This document shows positions 55,203 to 64,000 of a DNA stretch of 64,000 nucleotides, one piece after another. Source of the stretch: Paraphysomonas bandaiensis (Eukaryota; Chrysophyceae); contig CBFFRP010000269.1 in the NCBI GenBank assembly GCA_965644295.1, positions 1-64,000 of the forward strand, given 5' to 3'. Every line of letters starts with the position of its first letter. Position 1 is the stretch's first letter. Made by a program: the position numbers and the translations under genes. The notes beneath the pieces were generated by a model that searched no databases, had not been told where the DNA came from, and was given only the letters and a program-made list of their open reading frames with translations.

Positions 55203-55902
55203 CAGTCCCTAGAATTTAAATACTAGGAGAAAGTGGAGACTGATATCGTCTGCTCTAAAGCGATGTTTGCATATTGGTGTGATGGTTTGTATGACCCACC
55301 TGAGGTTGAAATCAAAATTTGTACATACATACGCGGTACATACATACGGTACATACATACGGTACATACATACGGTACATACATACGGTGGTGTACACAA
55401 CACATCTGTATATACGTCGAGTAGAGTTGTGTGTATGGACTGCTGTGTTTGCATACATTCACTCGTACAGCAGTACAATGCTACAGTATACTCTGTATAC
55501 TCTGTATACACTTCAGTTGTTGATGGTATACGTAAAATACGGCTCTGCACCCTCCACACCAGCCGTTTCGTGTGTCCAAAGATGACCACAGCCATACACA
55601 TCTGTACTCGTTCATATATACAGCAGTACATATACAAGATATCATTCTACTGTACTGATGATGGTGATGTTATGCCCATAGTCTCTCCCTGATGTACTGC
55701 TGTACTCTATATAGGTAGGTACACTGTAGATACACCAGCAGTGTGTATGATATGCAACCACCTGCCATCGTCAGCTAAGAGAACCTTTGGAGAAGATGCT
55801 TGGTGTTGCGCATTATTAATAGAATGTTAACAGTGTCGCCCTAATTGAACACAATCACTATGATATCATCTGAGTAGTCGATTATATTATTATATATTTA
55901 AT
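55203..55902. promoter_or_regulatory. divergent intergenic region between carrier and orphan gene
   Basis: Shared upstream DNA of the carrier gene (-) and the orphan at 55903 (+), with the 13-bp repeat and gtatac-type repeats (55480-55540). ORFs within it reflect the repeats. Confidence 0.4.
55318..55390. repeat. 13-bp tandem repeat (ggtacatacatac)
   Basis: About four to five units of ggtacatacatac upstream of the carrier gene; related in composition to the TACA microsatellites but with a 13-bp period. Confidence 0.85.
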
Positions 55903-58398
55903 ATGAAGAACGTGTGGTTGAGAGATCTTGAGCGAGCACCTGCACCCAAAGCCAAGAAATATATAGACATACGACCTTTAACTGCCCCTGAGAATGCATA
56001 TGAAGATACTCATCTTAATGAAATGTCTCAATGTACATCTGTGAGTCGTCCATCAACATCTAGTGAGTGGCGTCAGGCGTTTAAAGGCCCTCATAAAACA
56101 GGATTTTTGGAACCGATTCATCCAAATAAAACTGTTTCGAAAACGAAACGAATATTAAGACGTGCATCACGTGAAGATTTAAAGTTTCAGTCGACAGGTC
56201 CTCCTCCTGGTCACATTGCACGTGAGGTCGCAGAGAAGCGTGAAAGAGAAAAGGAGCTAGCCAGAAGGAGGATGTTGAGACAGGATACGAAAGTATTCAA
56301 CTTCACTGAAGATATTAAAAAGATGTTATCATTTGGACAATTTGATTGTAAGGAAAGGCCCGAGTGGGACCAGCGTTTCATACGTTCTCACGTGGACAAG
56401 AGGGAGCAGGCTTTGGCCAGGCGAAATGCACAGAGGATAAGAGAAAAAGCCCTTTCAAGTGGACAGAATGCCATCAGTGTAACCATGCGTGATGTATTAG
56501 AAATGTATACTGCTCCGTATAAGATTCCGAGAGGAAAGAATGCATGTGTTCGTGCTCCTGTTCGACTGAATGATGACGAGTTGCATGTATGGAACAAAGG
56601 GAGGATGGCATTGCACCACTCCGGTACCCAAATTCAACACAAGAATTTGCAGCAACTAGCTACGATATGCAGAAAGCATTTGCGCCCTACTCATGACAAT
56701 ATCATCATTGTCCATTTCTTGCGGTTTGTAAATATTTTGTTAGGAGGAACACCTTCTTTCAAGAGTGCCCAAGTGATTCTATTGAAGGATATAAACTATC
56801 TTCATCGATTGATTCAGAATGTGAGTCGCATATAAATGTGAGCGCAATTCCTAATTTTGGCTTTGTAATCTGGCAGATTAATCCTCTAAGCTTACCACTG
56901 GACTACATTCGTGCTGCAGTAACTTTTCGTATGAAAGAATTGGAGAAAGATGGATGTCACTTTTCTGCAGAAAGTGACAATCAGCTCGTCGAATGCAGTT
57001 CAGATTCTGGAGGTGGTGATGATCACATGTCAACCTCACAGCAATCCTCTGTGTCCCACTTAACACAGCCAAATAGCTTGTCTGAGGCCACTGGGCAAAG
57101 CCAGCACAGCAATAGCGTAGCAAGTGACACGATGGGTAAGCTATCCACTTGGGAAGTATTTATACAAAATTTGCAGAGGTAGGAACGAACTGAAGTTGCT
57201 GTTTTGTCGTGACTAATGCTCTGTGTTTTCACAATGCAGCTGGGTTTTTTCTATAAGTCTCCTTGGTAAAATAATACTAGTCAGTGCAGAAAGAACTCCT
57301 ATAAATATATTAATGTCACAGAAGCGGAAGAGCTCCAATAATGCCCTCACAGTCCTTCAGAAGTCTGTGCGTATCAGAGATATCAAAGTGACCAATGCCT
57401 TGTTCACTGGCGAAAACGAGGATGAGGAACAGCAAATTCAATCGCAATCATCTGGGCATAGTTCCAGCACACCAAAACCTGAAACACGACATCGGCTTAG
57501 TGTAATCCTGGGTATTTCACCAGGATCCACTCCCTTTGAGCCTTACAATTTTGTAAACCACATGCCTATTACTCCATGTCCCGAGGAAGAGGTTAGCGAG
57601 GAAGATGTAAATGACTTTCGTAGACAATTTTTTGGAGTTCGTGCTCCTGCTAGAGATTTTCGCAGTCTCGCTCGGATGAGTTCAAGGAGTTATGGAGATC
57701 TGGAAGTGCTTCTCAAGCCGTGTTATGGTACTGGTACATCTGTGGCGGACGAATCAATTTTCGACGATTCCGTCGGCATGATAGAGGGATATCTAGAAGA
57801 GAAAAACATCTCGAGCTCGAAATCTGGGAGTAGCATTAGCCCAACGAAATTTGGAGATCGTGAGCATAGTAGTGTCGCTCATACAAACTCTTGTGAATCC
57901 GAGAATTACCCTCCTACTAATCCAGGTGATAAACGAATTCTCTCTGACGCGAACAAATACCTGGAAGTTGACGGCACAGATAAAAATAAGTATCGACTGG
58001 ATAAGACAGGTAACTTACTTGTCGGTGTGGGTGGAAAATTTTCTCCTTCCTCTAAAAACATGGCTCTCTACTACGATATGATCACCCCTGGGGAGAGTGC
58101 AGAAGTGTATGTTGTTGGCTCAAAGTTGGAGACCAAAAAGCTCACTGCTGTTGATATGTGTTCGTCATCAAACAGAAAAATATTAAGCGACGAGGATATC
58201 AAGTCCGAACTTGAATCAGGAGAGACTCCAGAGGAGTATTGGCAGAAAGTCAAAGAACAAAAGATAAAAGAGAATCAAGACTTTGTGGAAGCGTTGTGTC
58301 GCCTCTCTGACTTAAAGGAAGACCCCCCGTTGTCATCCAAAAGTAATCCTGGATGTCGTAGCATGAGGTCTAAGTCAAGGCCACAGCTAGTGGAATGA
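55903..58398 (+). CDS. large hypothetical protein, unknown
   Basis: Three exons (55903-56820, 56877-57178, 57240-58398) join to 792 residues. The N-terminal third is basic and helical (HIAREVAEKREREKELARRR, DKREQALARRNAQRIREK). A globular-looking segment follows (MRDVLEMYTAPYKIPRGK, FLRFVNILLGGTPSFKSAQV, DINYLHRLIQN), then a Ser/Gln-rich disordered linker and a second block (TVLQKSVRIRDIKVTNALF, EEDVNDFRRQFFGV, EEYWQKVKEQKIKENQDFVE). No signal peptide and no TM. No family recognised; coiled, basic character suggests a cytoskeletal, ciliary or nuclear scaffold, as inference only. Confidence 0.7.
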
Positions 58399-58697
58399 TT
58401 CGATGACTCCTTAATTATTACGTTGTTTTTAATCATTGTAGAGTAGAATGCCTTTTTTTATTGATTTTAAAAATGTGGGTTGTAGTGTGTATATTACTCA
58501 GCTGCTGAAGTACTCAACGAATAGTTTAGTGTTAGTTTTGTTCCAATGTGGTATAATAAAGATACCTCGTTACCATATGTAAAAGTATTGCAATACAAGT
58601 GCACAAAAATGTACTCAAAGTTTAAATTCAATAGGTACTATGCATATTATCGGACGCTTTATCGCATATAATATATATAGTATTGAAGGTCTTTTTA
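58399..58697. other. 3' flank of orphan gene, no gene
   Basis: AT-rich with a likely polyadenylation context (aataaagata at about 58555). Nothing else. Confidence 0.5.
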
Positions 58698-58874
58698 TTT
58701 AGCAATAGGCGTTAAAAACTCGTTCCGATATAGTGGCTAGTTGAATGCTAGATCTACTAGGTAGACCTCTACCCATAACTAATCAGCACAAATTCTATTA
58801 TCCTACTATTTAGCGCTACAGAAGCTGCTTGTGCGTCGCCGGAAGCACCAAGGTGCAACCACTTCCGTTCTTAA
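58698..58874 (-). repeat. dispersed repeat family, copy F (truncated)
   Basis: Starts with ttagcaataggcgttaaaaa, the inverse of the family end, then ctaggtagacctctac, tatcctactatttagcgcta, and aagcaccaaggtgcaaccac; stops at cttccgttctt. The other half, with the B-box-like end, is replaced by the GC-rich segment that follows. Confidence 0.78.
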
Positions 58875-59095
58875 TGTTGTGTGTGAGTTCGCCCTGCTCG
58901 TGTGTCTGAGGACTCACTGGCGCGTGTTGTCCGGGGGTCTCCCCTTGGGATAAGGTTCCGCCAGGCTCTGAGGTACAGGGTTCTGTATTAAGGTCCTGAG
59001 TGTACCGAGCACTAGATGTGTGTGCTGAGAGGTTGATGGTGTGGTGGAATGTGGCGGTGTCGCCGTGCACCGTCTGGGCGTTGGGCATAAATAAT
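58875..59095. other. short GC-rich segment of unknown origin
   Basis: About 220 bp much richer in GC than its surroundings (for example ctggcgcgtgttgtccgggg, gtggcggtgtcgccgtgcac). Open on the minus strand (MPNAQTVHGDTATFHHTINL...), with a Thr/Pro/Gln-rich product resembling the disordered N-terminus of the LINE ORF in style, not in sequence. Directly abuts truncated repeat copy F, so it may be an insertion fragment. Confidence 0.4.
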
Positions 59096-60010
59096 ATATA
59101 TCTATTGTTACAGTGGTACTAGTTAGCAGTACTTGACTAATATAACAAACTGGATACAGCTAATGCCATACAGTCAGCGTTTCAAGGATATATTATGTTT
59201 GTATACGAAGAGTTAAAGAGTAAGAATGACCACTTCGTACTGAGTATTAAGTATTAACTACGAACTACCACTGAGACGTGTAGTGTAATAAAGTATTGCC
59301 TCAATTAGTATGTTGACTGGAAGCGAACTCATCTAGCAATATGTCTTTACAAAATTGATCACATAAATATAAAAGTATATGTATTCATTTGAAACAAATA
59401 TATTGTGTTTAAAACGTTTTCCTCTGAAAACTCTGAGATCACAACTCTGAGGATTCAGATGCCTATTAAGGTGCATAATTTAGATTTTCCTAATAGGAAT
59501 TGTCGCTTAGATTCCAATTTTAATAATTAATTAATATATTGGCATATTATACATATATCTTCTTTTTAAGCGTTTACTGAAAAAATCGCTCTGTACAAAC
59601 TTCATAGTGTTATTCATAATCAACTGAAATGTTCCAATACTTTAGCATATGCTGCGTTGTTAGAGATTTGATGGCTTACAAAATATGTATAAACTTCACA
59701 ACAACATTTGTTTACTATCATGATATCTTGCTTAATAAGTGTTTCCGATTTACAATAACCTCAGTGAACATATTGAGATGACATGACGGGTTTTGCGTAT
59801 CTTACACGGAAAACTCCATTCTATACTACCATACAGTAATCATAACTAATCTTTATTGCATTACCAACAAAAGTTGGGCGTCTGAGAATGATACAGAAAA
59901 TATTTCATGGTAAAAGCTACATTGCCATATACGTAATATTCAATGGCTACACTCATAAGTATCACCGTCTACTGGCCCAACAGCTGGCAGCCCTCGCTTA
60001 TCCCACATCC
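59096..60010. other. AT-rich intergenic, no gene
   Basis: 3' flank of the copper ATPase gene; no supported frame on either strand. Confidence 0.6.
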
Positions 60011-63000
60011 TTACACGACTCTATTGAACCTGTACTCCTCTTCTTCATTATCATATTCTAGTGATGCCGGTAGCCCTCCCAAACCCCCTAAGCCTAGCTG
60101 AAGTCCGAGATCATCGTCACTTTCTACAGCTGGTAGCGGAGAATACTTTCCACTGTGTCGGAAATGGTCAATCTTTCTGGACAAATCTTCCTTTAGCCTG
60201 TTTAGGCGCCTGTTTTAAAGTGCAAATATCAACAGAACTCAGTGTTCAAAACACACAAAGTCTATATGACTTGAAAATATAACTTACCCTCGAGCACGCC
60301 CAATAATACTGGTTCCCGTCGAAGGATTCTGATTACTGGTCTCATCCGATTGATCCACTTGTAGAATAGGTCTTTTATACAACTTCAGTGATATGGACGA
60401 AACCACTACAGATATAGACGATAGAGCCATGCACAAACCAGCGTATTGAGGTGGTAAAATAGAATGTGTGATGGGAAATATTATTCCCGCTGCGACTGGA
60501 ATTGCTAAAACATTATACATCAGCGCCCACAGGAGGTTCAAACGAATACGACCAAATACAACTTTCGCAAGGTCCAATGCGACCACCACATCATGCAAAT
60601 TATTCCGGACCACCACCATATCTGCCGCATCGATTGCAATATGCGTGCCAGCACCAACAGCAATGCCCAAGTCTGACTGTGATATAGCAGGAGAGTCGTT
60701 TATACCTGTACGTAGTGCGTCAAGTTACGTGTCCGTCATCAATACGGTACTTCAATATAGTCACGCAGTGGATAACATAGAGGTCATAACACGTTGAGTG
60801 AGGCAAATACAATACATTATACATATAACTGATGGAATTTTTTAAGGAAATACAAAACAATATGTTTACTCACCATCTCCAACCATCGCTACACACCCGC
60901 CTGCCCTCTGGAGCTCCAACACCTTCCTTACCTTATCCGCTGGGAGAGCTCCAGCAACTATCCTATCTTGCGGGATATGCAACTCGTCCCCAATGGCTTC
61001 TGCAGTGGTGCGGTTATCACCAGTAACCATCCAGATATCTATTCCCATTCTTTTCAGTGCAGCGATGGCTGTACAAGCCTCTGGCTTGATGATATCTGCA
61101 ATCCCTAGAACTCCAATAATCGCAGAATTGAATGCTACACACACTGCTGTCTTCCCCTGTACTTCAAGATCCCACATAGCTGCGTCTATTACAGGCCCAA
61201 GCGTGATGTGGTGCGTCTCCATATGAACTCTGTTGCCCACTAGCACACAGGTACCATCCGGAAATGTGCAACTGACACCCCCAGTGTGCATACCATACTT
61301 TGCGGAGGAGTTGTCCGGTGGAATGATGTGCCGATCCTTAGCAGCGGTAATAATGGCACTAGCAAGTGGGTGCTCACTGTTTTGCTCCGCAAGGGCGGCA
61401 AGTCGAAGCATATGAGCCCTTTGTTCCGATTCTGAATCACGTGTCGCGTTCAAATGATAGTGGCATACTATAAAAGGTGTTACCTAATGCCCCACCGGAC
61501 TGTATGACAGCTGTATCATCAGTCAACACAAGTTCATCCGTGACAGTTGGTTTGCCCAGCGTAAGAGTTCCGGTCTTGTCAAATATAACTGTGTTTACTC
61601 TGCAACACAAGAAATAATGCATTGCATGTATTACCAGCGGATAATTTTCTCTAACTTACTTGTGGGCCACTTCGAATGGGGGTCCACCTTTAATTAAGAC
61701 GCCATTAGTTGCCCCAACAGATGTTCCAACCTATGTTTCGACATCAGCTCGCCGTAAGATACGCAACAAAGTAAACAATAGAAAACTACTGTCCATGAGC
61801 ACATAATAACATACCATTATAGCAGTGGGAGTCGCTAACCCTAAAGCACACGGGCAACTGATGACAACAACAGATATGCAAAATAGTAGCGAAAATAACA
61901 GAGGATCGTGCCCATAACCCGCCTCATTGTACCATCCTAGGGGAACCCGGTGAGTGGAGGAAAAGAAAAACCACACCATGAAGGTCAGCAAAGCCAGGAA
62001 GAGCACACATGGCGTAAACACCCCCGCTACAACATCTGCATACGCCTGAATAGGTGCCTTGTTCATTTGCGCCGCTTCAACAAGTTGAATTATCTGAGAC
62101 AACGCACTCTCTGACCCAAGAGAAGTAACGCGGACGTAGAGCACTCCCTTTTGATTGATCGTACTACCGTAAAGTGAGCTTCCTACCCCACGCATTACAG
62201 GCACAGATTCTCCTGCGCGTATGACACCCATCAAATGTGCTCGATCAGAACAGGCACAAGATTCAAATGCACGGGACTGTTGTGTACATACTAGAGCGTA
62301 TATAAATTCAAACAATTACCGGTTATGAGGGACTCGTCCACGTAGGAGCTACCCCGAACAACCTCCCCATCTGTTGGCACTCTTTCTCCAGGATAAACCT
62401 GTATACAACATTTATCAGTGTTTAGGTTTAATTCTATGAGTAACCCGAGAAAACTATAAACGTATTACCAGAATATAAGCATACCACAGTACCTTAATAA
62501 TGTCGTTTCTTTGCACAAGATCAATATCGATCTCCTGAAGTTCTTCTATGTGGTCAATATTCAAAGCCATCACATCGTCGACACCCGAGCTCCCAATGGG
62601 TGATGACCACTTATTCGATTGAGTGTTGTTACATATAATATCATCGCTATTCACAACCAATGTTGCCTGCGACAACAGAGTATCAGTACAACGAGAACAT
62701 AAAAATATGTTAGTACAATACGGACATAAACGATATCTTACAAGTGCAGTCATGACAAACCAGTACCACTTGATCATCATACTTAGTCTATATATAATAA
62801 TTCACACGTACCTTTCGTGGTTGCAGTTTCAGTAAACTTGTCATGGCAGATGTTGTGGACCCTTTTGCGTAAGCTTCCAAGTACTTACCCAGAGTAACAA
62901 ATAGCAGCAACATTCCTGAAGTTTCGAAGAAAACATGCATTGAAGGTTTATGTGCCATGCAAGAGAAAAAGAGTTCGATCGAGCTATACAAAAAAGTAAT

Positions 63001-64000
63001 TGTAGTTCCAGTAACTACCAAGCAGTCCATTCCATAGCTACCATGTATGGCCCCCATAATGGCAGCTCGATAGAATCTATGACCCACAATGACTTGCATT
63101 GGGAGGTTCAAGCATACCATAATCATTTGTCCCACCGTGACTCCACCCGAGCACATACCAGGCAATGTAAGAAGCATCATTACTCGCGAGGAGCACATCA
63201 TTGCAATATGTAGCAGAACCACTGGAATTCCAAGAGCGCAGGCTATGATAAGGAGTCGCTGCCACTCATTGGTATCTGCATCCACACTGCGGTTCTTGTC
63301 ACTGTTTCTATCATCAGTGTCGGGTATATGTTCGCAAAAATACCCCATATCTCGGATCACTTGAATTACTTTCCGTGGTCCAACGGCTTCTGATGTGCTG
63401 TCATGCAATTTGATTGTAGCCTTGTTATCCATACAGCTGACGCAGGCCTCTGTGACACCAGGAAGTGAGCTCAAGGTGGATTCAATGCGTTTCGCGCAAT
63501 TCGATGACGACATGCCTGTAATATGTAACCTTAGAGTTCGACTTAAGCGAACGGTACTTCCGAGTTTCCTTGGTTCTACTTCCATCGTGGATGAATAGCC
63601 TAAATTCCTAATCGTCATGGACAACCTTTCTGGATCACCAACCACCACAGCATCGTAAGTTACTTCAACGGCCCCAGAGAGTAGGGCCACTCGTACAGAT
63701 GCCACACCATCGATTTTTAGAAGATTCGTTTCAACAGCTTTAGAGCAATTAGCACAGCTCATTCCCCCTACTTTTAGACATAAGACATATATGTTGCCAT
63801 TGTTGATAGTATTGCAATCGCTATCACTATGGCTAACTGACTCCAACGTTTCTTTTCGAGCAATAGCATCTTGCGCTTCCTGCATCGTGCTGTAAGCATC
63901 GCAGGGATAGCCCCCAGTACTCAGCTCCTTCGCAACAGCAGATGGATCAGCGAAACCCCACAGCTTCACAAGAGACTTGCTATATTCGATTTCAACAGAA
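60011..64000 (-). CDS. copper-transporting P1B-type ATPase, N-terminus outside window
   Basis: Nine exons (64000-62812, 62666-62493, 62398-62320, 62212-61815, 61730-61660, 61599-61484, 61431-60874, 60705-60288, 60209-60011) keep one frame for about 1067 residues. The window starts inside a metal-binding domain. HMA repeats follow: [14 protein letters not shown] (intact C-x2-C) and [14 protein letters not shown] (first Cys replaced by Ser). Then membrane helices, the actuator region with DESLITGESVPVM, the CPC metal site [14 protein letters not shown], the phosphorylation site [24 protein letters not shown] and VAMVGDGINDSPA. It exports Cu(I) or loads it into secretory-pathway enzymes, like ATP7A/B and RAN1. 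The last exon adds an acidic, Gly/Leu-rich tail ([20 protein letters not shown]). Confidence 0.95.

Noticed and set aside
1-64000. CRISPR arrays, prokaryotic operons, rRNA genes, prophage or viral genome
   Set aside because: The window is eukaryotic and intron-rich; the tandem repeats seen are simple-sequence, with no spacer structure, and no rRNA-like blocks were found.

Overview
The window is nuclear DNA from a eukaryote, most likely a unicellular protist. Genes carry many short GT-AG introns (about 45-110 bp), all checked reading frames join across them, and intergenic DNA is AT-rich. Gene content fits a mitochondriate, sexual, secretory cell: the meiotic recombinase DMC1, the oligosaccharyltransferase subunit STT3, a JMJD8-like ER protein, a vacuolar-type serine carboxypeptidase, an SLC25 carrier, a PPR/RanBP zinc-finger protein and a copper P-type ATPase. 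A stramenopile or other SAR lineage is my guess from the style of several genes; the sequence alone does not prove it.

Layout. 1-6809: a defective non-LTR retrotransposon (minus strand), cut by the left edge, whose long ORF joins OTU-like, SET and APE-endonuclease domains ahead of a frameshifted reverse transcriptase. 7.6-13.5 kb: PPR gene (-), DMC1 (+), a small Cys-rich protein (+). 14-16 kb: a dispersed repeat and hAT transposase debris. 16.3-20.9 kb: an UNC93-like transporter (-), a long TACA microsatellite and an IQ-motif protein (+). 21.8-24.5 kb: a copia gag remnant and a seven-TM gustatory-receptor-like protein (-). 24.57-28.39 kb: a complete MULE DNA transposon with about 130-bp terminal inverted repeats, sitting in TACA/TACC microsatellite. 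29-30 kb: an 11-beta-HSD-like reductase (+). 32-36.4 kb: STT3 with an unusual C-terminal extension (-) and a secreted protein (+). 37.6-39.2 kb: serine carboxypeptidase (-). 39.8-47.4 kb: a BTB protein (+) facing an Hsp110-like/TPR fusion gene (-), with a segmental duplication of their shared 3' ends. 48.1 kb: a palindromic MITE with a 9-bp target duplication. 48.7-51.2 kb: an ankyrin-JmjC (JMJD8-like) ER protein (-). 51.6-58.4 kb: a nuclear-type orphan (+), an SLC25 carrier (-) and a large orphan (+). 60.0-64.0 kb: a copper ATPase (-), running off the right edge.

Nothing looks like a prokaryotic operon, CRISPR array or viral genome. The genes are mostly unrelated single-copy housekeeping loci. 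The most notable features are the OTU-SET-APE retroelement, the Hsp110-TPR fusion with its exon-deleted but frame-preserving partial paralog, the STT3 C-terminal Cys-rich domain, the candidate protist gustatory-receptor-like protein, the ankyrin-JmjC fusion, and a dispersed repeat family of six copies.
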